From positions 14,529,547 through 14,593,546 of the forward strand of contig NW_024037058.1 of NCBI RefSeq assembly GCF_015706575.1: a DNA stretch of 64,000 nt, read 5' to 3'. The translations under genes and the position numbers were made by a program. The notes under the pieces were generated by a model. The model made no database searches. It was given only the letters and a program-made list of their open reading frames with translations, and was not told the origin of the DNA. The stretch comes from Patiria miniata. Its lineage: Eukaryota; Echinodermata; Asteroidea; Valvatida; Asterinidae. The stretch's first letter is position 1; each line of letters begins with the position of its first letter. This document shows, in pieces, positions 44,101 through 52,143 of this stretch.

Positions 44101-46047
44101 TGGTGTGTGATCCTGTTCTGAGTGCAGTGTTCGTGGCTCGTGTTCCCGCCGTAATGGACCGATTCAGTAAGCACCGCCCCATGGTGTTCTGACTGATCAC
44201 AGCCGCGATTTACGTCCGATATGCCAGCACATAAGTCCGACATGCGTGCACGCGCGTATAATGCACGCGGCAGGAAAATGCAGTGTGGCATTGGAGAGGA
44301 GCACGTGTTAATTTGCCCAGTGCGCACAATGGGCGGGGCTTACTGGATCGGTCCATATTCGCGTCAACTTGAGAACAGACCGCCCGAACTCGGAGTCGGA
44401 CAGCCATTGCGTGAGAAAAGGTTTCTGACTGTGTCAATATGTAGGGGCGCTGTTTCTTATGGGGTTTTTTCTCAGGTAGAAATTTCTGCGTTTTTATCCC
44501 AGATTTTCTCATTTCCAAACAAACTGTGGATCGGGGAATACTGTTTTCGATATGGTACACCATAATCTACATGTCTGTGAAGTTGTATAAAATATGGCGA
44601 ACCAGACCGCGTGTGAGCGAAAAAAAAGGCCTCGTCCCATATAGTCACCGTGGAACAAAATCACATACCTTCTAGATGGCTGCAATGCGAAGGATCTATA
44701 GCATTTTCAGCCTCATGAACATCGGATCCAAATATAAAATACGAGGCTAACGTTTTGTTTGATTAGGTCAAATTGGAAGACGAATTCAAGATTTACGCCC
44801 AACGCCCCAAAGGCATTGGTGACCGACGAATTGGCTACTTGATCGTTAACTACCGTCAACCAAAAATCGATCAAGAAATCACGAGTGCTATATGAAGGAG
44901 TGAAATAAAACGTTAGATTCATCTCCATCAATTCACTGTTGTCAAATGTTGTTGTCAAAAGTCAGTTGTGAATTTTGTTTTCAATAGATGGCGTTCGTTG
45001 GTGGGCACGCACGCTGAGCATTGCCAGGCGAAACACCGCATCGTGTTCGTCAAGACGCACAAAACCAGCAGCTCTACCGTCACCACCATGCTACAGCGCT
45101 ACGGCTACAAAAACAACCTCAACTTCGCCCTACCGACCAGAAGCCACGTCTTCTCCCAGTTTGTCAAGTTTCAAGCCTCACGTGTGTTTCAGTACGATCT
45201 CCAGGACGCCAAGGGTGGCTTGGTATGGCCAGCTTTGGGAGGCTTCCACATTCTAGCGAACCACGCACGATATAATCGATCTGAACAGGATGCCCTGATT
45301 CCTAACGCCTTTTACTTCACCGTCATCAGAGAGCCTGCTTCGCAGTTTGAATCCGCCTTCAACTTCTACCGCATGGACAGGTACATGCCTACCATGGCAG
45401 ATATTTTCCAAATAGATCCGGACTTGTTTTCATTTTCGAGCAATTCAAAACCCATTGGTTTCATGCGGAACGGACAGATGTTTGATCTGGGGCTGGAACA
45501 GGATTCTCAGGATAACATATCCGTTGGTGAAAAAATCAACTCACTAAGTCATGAAATGGACTTGGTCATGATTAAAGAATACTTTGACGAGTCTTTGATT
45601 CTTCTCAAGAAGATGCTGTGCTGGGATTTTGACGACATCACCTACGTTTCACAACTCGTCAGGAAGTCCTCCGTTCGGAAAAACCTCTCTATTGACCTAA
45701 TGGAGAAGATCTACAAGTGGAACCACGCTGACGTGAAACTCTACCGGCATTTCAACAGGACCCTGTGGGAGAAAATCCACGCGTATGGACCCGGCTTCTG
45801 GAATGATTTGGAGACATTTCGGCAAATAAACGCTGAAGTTACCAAACAATGTCTCACCAATGCGACCATGAACTTTGCCCGGTTACACAAGACAAGTCAA
45901 TACACGCTTCCACAGAATGCTAGTGAGAAGTGTCGAGATTACTTCAGATTGGATCAAAGATGGGTGCCCATGCTAAGAGATTACATGGCTAGCAAGAGTA
46001 GTACTTTCATGAATAATGAAAGCTCTTCGGCGACACCTTTTGGTTAA
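29052..46047 (+). CDS. Galactose-3-O-sulfotransferase family protein, two-exon model with a 15.8-kb intron
   Basis: Gal3ST enzymes move sulfate from PAPS to the 3-OH of galactose on glycolipids or glycans in the Golgi lumen. I join 29052-29176 to 44988-46047. The first exon ends two bases into a codon at a GTGAGT donor, the second begins with the third base after a TTTTCAATAG acceptor, and the joined codon is GTA. The result is 394 aa, close to the 400-430 usual for the family. It has a basic N-terminus, a membrane span (about residues 11-24), the 5'-PSB motif VFVKTHKTSSST (about 61-72), the 3'-PB motif FTVIREPASQFESAF (about 152-166), and the family block EYFDESLILLKKMLCW. Several N-glycosylation sequons are visible. 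The join is inference; the catalytic exon is certain. It resembles GAL3ST1 most in the EYFDES region, but paralogue assignment is open. Confidence 0.7.
29280..30060. repeat. Tandem array of ~300-bp units with GGCGGAGCTTGATTTTTC
   Basis: Two units share GGATCTTGCCCATTT, GGGCGGAGCTTGATTTTTC, AAAACTGTATTT and AAGAGGCGGTA blocks (about 29280-29590 and 29600-29885). A third partial unit follows to about 30060. The order and spacing are regular, so this is a diverged tandem array at the start of the Gal3ST intron. Confidence 0.75.
30095..30575. repeat. Mariner-type MITE with CAGGGTGAGTC ends, copy 1
   Basis: CAGGGTGAGTCAAAAAAAGG on the left is mirrored by TTTTTTGTTCACTCACCCTG on the right, with TA after the right end. 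A central inverted pair (GGTTGTGTTTAAAATTC and its complement) gives an inner hairpin. It is the full-length relative of 25187-25410 and shares only its ends with 39352-40036. Confidence 0.85.
30738..31440. repeat. Element with ATGCCCCGCGGCGAAGC hairpin and AGGTCA-rich direct repeats
   Basis: A GC-rich hairpin (TATGCCCC..GGGGCATA) opens the element. Its 3' part is a direct repeat of about 140 bp: GTCAGCGCGATAACTTGAGA, ACTTCAAATTTGG, AAAGGTCAAGGGTCAAGGTC, ACAGTGGCTAAAAC (about 31139-31280 and 31288-31420). I recall this type of element from marine invertebrate genomes but cannot name it. It lies in the Gal3ST intron. Confidence 0.7.
31483..32310. repeat. Tandem ~280-bp AT-rich units (TTCATTCATACAGATGCGAG)
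   Basis: Units at about 31483-31760, 31793-31985 and 32058-32310 share TGTTTGCTTAATTTTC, AGCAAATGCCATGTTTTATT, CAAGGTTGCCCC.ACCCAGCC and GAAGCATTTACTCCTTTATA. A fourth partial unit is at 33721-33850, separated by about 1.4 kb of other sequence. Confidence 0.8.
33185..33490. repeat. Degenerate short-period repeat (CACATTGCGAAGG / ATATTAACAAG)
   Basis: Words such as TTCACATTGCGAAGG, AACGTTCACAATGCGAAGG, TTCATATTGCGAAG and CAATATTAAGAGG recur every 20-30 nt for about 300 bp. The pattern is a decayed tandem repeat without exact unit length. Confidence 0.6.
33721..33850. repeat. Partial fourth unit of the 31.5-32.3 kb array
   Basis: It repeats GGTTTTTAGTAAAAGTGTTT, GCTTAATTTTCATTCATAC and AGCAAATGCCATG almost exactly as at 32040-32165. 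It ends next to CTAAGCAGCTCCACT, a motif mirrored at 29284-29298. Confidence 0.75.
34317..34692. repeat. MITE family C (TCTCCGGTTTCTGGTATG), copy 1
   Basis: The left end TTAGGCC, an A-run and AGTCTCCGGTTTCTGGTATG are mirrored by CATACCAGAAACCGGAGACT, a T-run and GGCCTTA. The interior (CCATGCGCGTCGGCAAAATG, CACTGGTTTGACTGGAAT, AGCCGACATTTGAAGC) is shared with 49829-50197 and 57429-57796. It is about 375 bp and non-coding. Confidence 0.9.
34693..35589. other. 5' flank of the LINE, nothing firm recognised
   Basis: The stretch may contain the 5' part of the LINE, but I could not recognise an ORF1 protein or a repeat boundary. It shows no host exon. Confidence 0.35.
35590..38735 (+). mobile_element. 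LINE of the CR1/L2/Jockey group, recently inactivated
   Basis: The ORF2-type protein has an APE endonuclease at the N-terminus (LICLNVRSFLPKLEEI, HLIGLVETWLNDS, GGGVAVFVRD, GCVYRPP, GDFNADY, SDHSLIY) followed by a reverse transcriptase (GMDGINGRFLK, YRPISVIS, AVFLDLRKAFDTVNH, FGVPQGTILGPLLF, LYADDTSIFYSS). A TAG at 36838-36840 breaks the frame between the two domains. One single-base loss at about 37425-37435 and one frame change at about 38350-38360 occur later; otherwise the frame is open. The 3' end carries a TAAATAAGAAATAAATAAA tail near 38705-38735. No ORF1 or 5' end is recognised, so it may be 5'-truncated. It sits in the proposed Gal3ST intron. Confidence 0.9.
38948..38999 (-). repeat. 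tRNA-like SINE head (minus strand)
   Basis: Read on the minus strand it gives GGTGGTCGAGCGGTAAGAGG and GTGGGTTCGAGTCCCACCC, an A-box and B-box with the spacing of a tRNA gene. It lacks complete tRNA folding arms, so I treat it as a SINE head or tRNA relic. Confidence 0.55.
39352..40036. repeat. Mariner-type MITE with CAGGGTGAGTC ends, copy 2
   Basis: CAGGGTGAGTCAAAAAAGCA followed by GAACCTAAACCCC is mirrored by GGGGTTTAGGTTCCGCTTTT, a T-run and ACTCACCCTG, with TA on each side. Inverted pairs inside (AAACACAATG / CATTGTGTTTAAA) extend the symmetry. It has no coding capacity. Confidence 0.85.
40042..40375. repeat. Element with TTGGCGTCGCCAAGG and TTGCTACGCCA ends
   Basis: The left end GGCGTCGCCAAGG followed by a G run is roughly mirrored by a C run and CCTTGCTACGCCAC. 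It is one of several elements in the window whose ends combine a GGCGT.GCC motif with long G or C tracts. Confidence 0.6.
40376..41237. other. Gal3ST intron sequence, nothing recognised
   Basis: No exon, repeat boundary or RNA gene was recognised between the G/C-rich MITE and the IS630/Tc1-type transposon. A G run lies at about 40903-40910. Confidence 0.35.
41238..43331 (+). mobile_element. IS630/Tc1/mariner-superfamily transposon with perfect 43-bp TIRs
   Basis: The left end (41238-41280) and right end (43289-43331) are exact inverted repeats of 43 bp beginning TAGGTTTTCTCGGTCAATTT. TA flanks both ends (41236-41237 and 43332-43333), as expected of this superfamily. Length is 2094 bp with one transposase gene inside. 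The perfect ends and nearly intact gene suggest recent insertion. It lies in the proposed Gal3ST intron. Confidence 0.92.
41647..42738 (+). pseudogene. IS630/Tc1-type DDE transposase with one internal stop
   Basis: From MAARGRYARVAQVDRERLIE there is an N-terminal helix-turn-helix region (NLNINKSTARSIVATYLRTG). The DDE catalytic core follows: Asp in FIDETGYNVWTR, Asp in IYDNARPQ and Glu in LPPYSPFLNSTEMAH. By my count 33 residues separate the second Asp from the Glu. A TGA at 42085-42087 (codon 147) lies where related proteins tend to have Trp before FLQHG. Apart from it the frame is open for 363 residues. The early stop makes it a very young pseudogene unless TGA is suppressed. Confidence 0.88.
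43616..43879. repeat. MITE with TAAGGCC..TCTGCTTCCGGTT ends
   Basis: TAAGGCCAAAAAAATAATAG followed by GTCTGCTTCCGGTT is mirrored by AATCGGAAGCAGAACTATTT and GGGGGGGCCTAAT. CCCTACCTACC words lie inside both ends. The TAAGGCC tips resemble family C, but the rest differs. Confidence 0.75.
43880..44967. other. 3' part of the Gal3ST intron, nothing recognised
   Basis: CpG-containing sequence with open frames on both strands between 44076 and 44565. None resembles a known protein, and the plus and minus frames overlap fully. The T-rich acceptor tract for the catalytic exon closes the region. Confidence 0.4.
44988..46047 (+). CDS. Gal3ST catalytic exon (aa 42-394)
   Basis: A single large exon encoding the whole lumenal sulfotransferase domain. 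Seen in order: HRIVFVKTHKTSSSTVTTML (PAPS 5'-phosphosulfate loop), FYFTVIREPASQFESAFNFY (3'-phosphate site), NGQMFDLGLEQ, EYFDESLILLKKMLCWDF, then WNHADVKLYRHFNRTLWEKI. No stop codon or frame break occurs. There is no upstream ATG in a good context within this frame, which supports the need for a separate first exon. Confidence 0.93.
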
Positions 46048-46183
46048 AAAAAAACAATAGGACTTAACAACATAAATGAATGAACACAACCTGCATATTA
46101 AAACTTCATATGCAAAATAGACGCGCGTGCGCATCGATCGAGAAAAAGGGACGCGTTCAAGACCGACCGACAGACTGACAAGG

Positions 46184-46675
46184 CCAAGGGCGGATCGGGG
46201 GGGGGGGGGGGGGGCAGCAAGGGCCATGACCGCCCCCAAAACGAACCCATATATTTTTAAGTGACGTCGCAATTAAAGCAGGCACTGCGTACACCACCCC
46301 ACCTTTGCTCAAAAAAATTGGTTAAATAGACCATCAGCTTGGGGTTTGGTCAGTATCAAATCAGGGCATAAATGATTATAGTGCGCATGCGCAAGGTATA
46401 CCGCCCCTAGAGTGGTTACAAGCATTTTGATGGCCATTTTGAAAAAAAAGGTGATAGTACCCAAAAAGCTGCCACCACTGCAATGCTATCACAAATTTTC
46501 CAACTCTGGAGGTGTATACCTTGCCAGAAATCGCTATGACGATTATTCCCCTTTTTGATACCGGTTGCCAAAATTTTGGACCGAGGCTGATGGCTTAAAA
46601 GTGATCAGAAAGTGCCTAAGTTTTTTTGGGCCCCCCCCCCAAAAAAAAAGTGTTCTGCATCCGCCCTTGCCGACC
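46184..46675. repeat. Element with AAGGGCGGATC ends and a G tract
   Basis: The left end CCAAGGGCGGATC plus a run of about 16 G is mirrored by a C run, an A run and GCATCCGCCCTTG at the right end. The same GGGCGGA/TCCGCCC tips occur on the element at 47888-48690, so both probably belong to one family. Confidence 0.7.
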
Positions 46676-46743
46676 GACCAACCAACCACGAAGTGACATG
46701 TAGAAGCTCCTGCCAGAGATTAAAACAGGTCGGTACTTGAGAG

Positions 46744-47003
46744 TTATGTGGTCTAGTGGTTACGGTGTTCGACTCGTGTGCCGTGGTACATGGGTTCGAA
46801 TCCAGACGGGGAACATGGTGCTTGTGCGCTTGGGCAAATCACTTTACTACTATTGCCTCTTTCCACCCAGGAGAGAGGCAATAGTAGAGACGCTGGAGCG
46901 CCGTAATGGCAGCCGTGCTAAAGCCAGGTTATTAATAGACCGTCAGGAGTGTCACTTAGTGATAGATATGAGCGCTATACAAGAAGCCACTATTATTATT
47001 ATT
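46744..47003 (+). repeat. tRNA-derived SINE, copy 4
   Basis: The head GTGGTCTAGTGGTTACGGTG with GGGTTCGAATCC gives A and B boxes. The body has GCGCTTGGGCAAATCACTTT and TTTCCACCCAGGAGA, and the tail is (ATT)n. Block order matches the SINE at 7964-8270. Confidence 0.85.
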
Positions 47004-47565
47004 ATGAACTTCTTGGGGAACAAGGGCAAGATTTTAATTTAGTTTTCCTCGTGTTGTATTTTGGTAACCAATTTTAAGGTAACCTAAGTGTTTGCTAATT
47101 GGTTTGGAAAATAATATCGATTTAGTTTAAGCTGATGACTGTTTTTCTAAACGAAAAGGTCTACACGTGTTAATAAAGGACGTTGGGCCTAGCTTCGCAT
47201 TGAAATCGTTTCCTCTTAAGTTTGTAATTTCAACTTGCAGCCACGGTTGTGGTTTTGTAATGTTATGGGGTATTTGTTTTACAGTGGTTGGTGGTGATAA
47301 TGGTGGCAGGCTAATCCTGAAAAAAAAAGAATGATTGATGATGCTACTAAACGAGGCTCGATGTATGAATGCGGGAAATATTAGTTAATAACGAAACCAA
47401 AATGACCGTGTCTCTATATTGCATGCCTTCCGTTCGTGCGGAAATCAGGAATGCATGAAATTAGAAAAACAAACATACAAGTGTATAGGCAAACCTGGAG
47501 AAGATGGCCCTAAAGCCGCGCAGAGCGCAGAATAGTCTAATTCACATGTGACAGTCAGTCAGTCA
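47004..47565. other. Gal3ST downstream flank, nothing recognised
   Basis: No gene or clear repeat border is visible. The nearest candidate polyadenylation signal for Gal3ST is a weak ATTAAA near 46097, upstream of this stretch. Confidence 0.35.
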
Positions 47566-47887
47566 TGGGCGCCGCCAGGGGGAAGGGGGGGCAAGGGGGG
47601 TACTTAACCCCCCCCAAAAAAAGCCAAAAAAAGAGAGAAAAAAGAAAAGAAAAGAAAAAGAGGCGCAAAGTCATAGTGGTGTAAATATAATGAGTTCGGG
47701 GGCAAAATGTCCCTGCCCCCCTCTAAAACTGATAAATCGAGAATTTGTTGAGAAATACAAGATTTTTTGGGGGAAAAAAATGTTTTGCCTCACGATACGC
47801 CAGATGATCAGACGATCCCCGTAGAGAAAGGGGTTTAAACCGTTCGGAAAGTGCCTTGAAGTGAGCTTGACGACCAGTTATAAAGAT

Positions 47888-48690
47888 CCAATCATTGCCA
47901 AGCTCAAGGGCGGAACCAGAACACAATTTTTGAGGGGGCCAAAACAATTTTGGTGCCCCCAAAAAGTGGGTCAAAAAAATTACGGCGTGGGGTTCGGGGC
48001 CCGCTTAAGGGCCCGGAAATTTTTTGGATTGTAGATGCTCTGTGGTGCGATCTGAGGCAATTTCTGACCACTTTAGGGGCCAATCAGAATTTTCAATGTT
48101 TTAAAATTTCGACTTTTTTTCCAAATTATTTTGACCCACCCACCCACCCCTAATTTCGATTAATAAAAACTGATTTGTTGCGCAGTATTAAAAAAAAAAC
48201 ATGAACATGCACTTGCATGTACATTACATCCCACTGGCACCGGCGGGCCTGTGCGGGTTGCGTGTCCTTTCGGAAACAAATCCATTGCTGCTAAGTGCTG
48301 GGCGGAGGCTAAAACTGTCTCTTTGCAACTTTTCGACAACACTGAACATGACGCACAAACAAACCGTTCGTACGATGAACATGGGTTCTTCATTATCAAT
48401 ATCGGATAATTTTGTTTGCTCTTTTTTTCCATGAAAAGTGAATTTCGATTTTCAATTATTTAGCTTGACCCACCCACCCACAAGTTGGAAAAATAGTCGA
48501 AATTTTTAAACATTGAAAATTCTGAATGGCCCCTTAACCAATGTTTTTTTTGAGGAAAAGATGGTGGTGTACTCATTGCCTGCCTTTATTGCGATGTCAC
48601 ATAAAAAATTTTAAAAAATGGTTTCGTTTTTTTTGGGGGGGGGCATGACCCCCTTTGCCCCCCCCCCCCCCTGGATCCGCCCTTGGCCAA
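47888..48690. repeat. Element with AAGGGCGGA / TCCGCCCTT ends, host of the duplication breakpoint
   Basis: The left end AAGCTCAAGGGCGGAACCAG is mirrored by CTGGATCCGCCCTTGGCCAA. Inner inverted words (GACCCACCCACCC, AAAATTTCGAC, CATTGAAAATT) support one inverted-repeat element. The left border of the large tandem duplication (48451) falls inside it, and only its right part was copied to 56055-56305. Confidence 0.7.
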
Positions 48691-48919
48691 GCTCGGCACG
48701 AAGGGATACACATTTTTACAGACACAAAGATGGTAACAGCTGAAACGACAGACGAACGAAAATCTTTTTTTTGCCTGGAATTGAATTATTTATTTTAGTT
48801 GAAATATAGTTGAGCGTACTATATTATTATCAGAGCCATTAAGTATAATTTCCATCAGAGGATTACGTTTGAATAAAATAACGAACGTTACTTCAAAGAT
48901 TTAATCAGAAATTAATTAT

Positions 48920-49363
48920 ATGGATTGTAAAGGTATTTACAAATTATCGGATATTTTGAAACGTCATGTTCGTGATAAAGAGACCGTTAAATACTCAGGA
49001 AAAATGGGTTCCCATGCACCATGCATGGGTTCTCTTACAACTAAAAAGGACTCCACAAAAACGTTTTTTCCGGAATGCACAATAATAGAAAAATCCAGTG
49101 TTTTAATTTTATTGGTAAGATTTGGTAACAACGGGAGCATGGCTCCCTGTGGTTTGTGTTTCAATACAACAGCTATAGCATTTGCAGGTAGACCTTCAGT
49201 TTATCAGTCCAAAAACGAAAAGTGCAAGCCGCAGTTCAAATACCTTCGGTGCCCCCCAGGTGCCCCCGAGATGTTTCACCCCAGTTACGCCCGTATGTAC
49301 TGGTCCAGCTCTGGGCCAGTTATGGATTGGTTTTATTGGATTATTTCCAGTATAATGTATTGA
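48920..49363 (+). other. 147-codon open frame in duplication copy 1
   Basis: ATG to TGA encodes MDCKGIYKLSDILKRHVRDK and onward. I recognise no domain. It recurs at 56538-56981 with one visible amino-acid change, but the two copies are so young that conservation of the frame says little. A run of Met/Trp/Tyr at the C-terminus and the overlapping minus frame argue against a real protein. Confidence 0.2.
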
Positions 49364-49828
49364 CCCAGAATCGATCCACCAAATACTGGTTTTAAGCCGC
49401 CCCAAAAATAAGTCGGTCCCTGGTCAGCACGCGCGTCGATTTTAATCATGCGCGTCAATCTTTTTTTTTTCCAAAATGTTCCGCGGTAGTTCCAACAGCG
49501 CCCTCTATTGCCGCACCTCCTCTTTTACCAAAGAGCACCAAGGAAAGGGAAATTGCACCAAGGCAAATGATCGAAAGCACCAAGGCAAAATATGGAGGAC
49601 ACCAATGTACATGAGGACACAAAAAAAGCAAAATAGTACCCCACCTTGTCTGTACAATCAAAGCTTGAAGGGAAAAAGCAAAAAAAAAAAAAAAAAAAAA
49701 AAGCCGCGTTGCCGCGTCAATTCTTGAACTTTGGTCTGACCAGAGACCGAATTTTTTTTTGGCCTTATTCTGGCATCACGTGCTGGCCCAGTTATGTTCC
49801 GCGCCGCTCCAATTCGAGAAGGCCAGCA

Positions 49829-50197
49829 TTAGGCCAAAAAAAAGTCTCCGGTTTCTGGTATGCGCGCGCGTTGCCGTAGCCATGCGCGTCGGCAAAATGA
49901 AAAAGGTTTTTTTTTTCAATAAAAGATGATGTCTGAAAACCGCCAAATTCACTGGTTTGACTGGAATCCTGCTGCTGCACAATTTTAACGTGTTTTTAGA
50001 TGGGGTTATGATCGAGAATAAGCTTTATGTGGCCTCCCTGGACTCCCATATATTTGCACTTAGTTTAGTCGGGCACCATTTGCAGTCATCAGCCGACATT
50101 TGAAGCAAAAAAAAAAAACAGGTATAAAAAAAGCTGCGTCGCCGCACCACTTTTGGGCAAGCTCCATACCAGAAACCGGAGACTTTTTTAGGCCTTA
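49829..50197. repeat. MITE family C, copy 2 (inside duplication copy 1)
   Basis: It has the same AGTCTCCGGTTTCTGGTATG / CATACCAGAAACCGGAGACT ends as 34317-34692 and a body that differs only slightly. It lies just left of the 2.86-kb segment missing from copy 2. Confidence 0.9.
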
Positions 50198-50499
50198 GGC
50201 TAGTACCGTTGTACCGGTAAAATAGACCGGCAGCCCAGAGAATTTTGATCAAACGAACGAGGTACCAATATCCGAGCACAGAAACATTTATTGTGTAACC
50301 TAACATATTCAGATATGGATGTCTGCCGGGAACCCCCTGCTGCATGTGGCCCCTGGGGCCCAAAAGAAGGGGCAAATAATGGGCTGGATCAAACATTCGA
50401 GGTACCACATAAAACCAAGTTTAAATGAACAATTACACCCTACTAGGTATAAAATATCCATTGCCAGACAAATTGTCTGCTGCATAGGGCCCGCCAGAC

Positions 50500-51200
50500 A
50501 CACCCAAAGTGGATGGGGGAGGGGCGTGGCCGTCACCCCCTCCTTTTCATTTTCGCTGATACGGTTACAACGTAATGATTCACAAAAAATGAAACTAGTT
50601 TATATTGATGCCTTAGCACTTGTAGAAAATGAAAATATAACTTAAGGGTGATTTCTGGTCAGGCTAATTAGTTTAAGAGTGGGGCAGAAAGCGCGAAGGG
50701 GGGCGTGGCCGCCACCCCGTCCGTGTCTATTTCGGCTTATATCGTCGCAATGCAATTTTTAAATAATGCCAAATTTCTCTGACAGGTGTGCTAATGTCTT
50801 GCAGTTATTTTGACACCAGTTGTATGAAATTAGGGCATATCTTCGTCAACAAATGTTCATTTTCCAGAACAGGTAGGCCTAAGTAAACTTTTCCCATTGA
50901 AAATGTACACGTATGCACATATGCATGGAAGTGCACTTGAGAGCGGCTCAGGCTAACAGATCGAATTAAAACTTCCCAGATGCATTACAAATTTAAGAGT
51001 ATGAAAGTAAAACCATGTTTTATTGGTGCCTTGGTAGTTTTAGAAAATTACATCGTAAGAATGATTTCAGGTTAGACAAAATTAGCTTAAGAAAAGAGTG
51101 GAGGGGGCGTGGCCGCCACCCCCTCCATGTGCATTTTCGTCCATATCGTCACAATGTGTTTGTTTTTAATCCTGCCAAGTTTCTCTGACATATTAACTGA
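50500..51200 (+). repeat. Three direct GGGGGCGTGGCCGCCACCCC modules
   Basis: The word GGGCGTGGCCGYCACCCC, followed by TCCNTNTNCATTTTCG and then a sequence like TATCGTCACAATG, occurs at about 50522, 50701 and 51105. The second and third also share CCAA.TTTCTCTGACA and a CAGTT..TTTTGA block. The repeat forms the outer part of the left inverted arm. Confidence 0.75.
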
Positions 51201-52032
51201 TGTATTTCAGTTGCTTTGAAACCAATATTATGAAAATAGAGCACACCTTCGTTGCCAAACATCCGTTTTCCAAAACAGGGAAGCCTAATGTTAACTTTTC
51301 CATGATCATGTTTAATGTCTATGACAGTGCGCATGAGAGTGCCGACTTTAGATGACCATGGCAACTAAATATTTTTAGAGGTTCAATTGAAAGTTCACAT
51401 ATGTACTTCAGATGTCCGGTGGTGTTTTTTTTTTAACCTAAGTACCGGTAATTACATTGAAACACACAGGACTAGCAAGAGATGACTAGTCATAGAACAG
51501 TAACGGCTTTGTGGATTGGGCTGAAGATGGAATTGAATCTTAATGGGCAGCAGTGCAGGGTGGTTAAGGTCAAATATTTTGTACAAAATTGAGCACATTT
51601 TAACACATTTTTCAATGGAATATATAGCAGTATTCACTATTACACCAGTTGTATCCATATCGACTTGGGTAAACCACGTTTTAACTCTATCAATCCAACT
51701 GGTCACCGTCAGAGTGCGACGTTTGTCCGATGTGCCTGTTGTAAATATTCATTTGCACCTGCTTCGGTATTTAAAAAAGGGAGGGGGGGGTGGAGACCAG
51801 AGGATGTGAGAAAATTGTCTCTGGGGTCTAAATTCTTAACAAGAAAAAGGTCGCATTTTGAAGTAAATTGGGTATACAAAGTTCACTCAGTGACCTCTTA
51901 AAGGTCACCAGAGGTCAGACATGAACTGTCCATATAGCCTATGTGGAAATTCATATCATGGCAAGAAGACTAGAAGTTTAGATGTGGGTCGTGAAAAAGT
52001 AGGGTTTACTTAGTTAATAAATAGTCTACCTG

Positions 52033-52143
52033 ATGTTCCCCAATACCGATGTTTCCCGAGATCCTTAGGATAGAGGGTTAGGGTTAGGATAAGGGTTAGG
52101 GTTATAGGGTAAGGATTTCGGGGAACATTGGTATTGGGGAACA
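52033..52143. repeat. Hairpin with TTAGGG repeats in its loop
   Basis: Arms GTTCCCCAATACCGATGTTT (about 52035-52066) and the mirrored TCGGGGAACATTGGTATTGG (about 52110-52143) flank a loop of GGGTTAGGGTTAGGATAAGG and further GGGTTAGGGTTATAGGG words. Telomere-type TTAGGG units thus sit in the centre of the 2.86-kb segment. A third arm-like GGGGAACATCGGTATTGG follows directly. Confidence 0.8.

Noticed and set aside
44076-44565. Open frames of 83-117 aa on both strands before the Gal3ST catalytic exon
   Set aside because: They fully overlap in opposite strands and resemble nothing known; likely a result of higher GC content.
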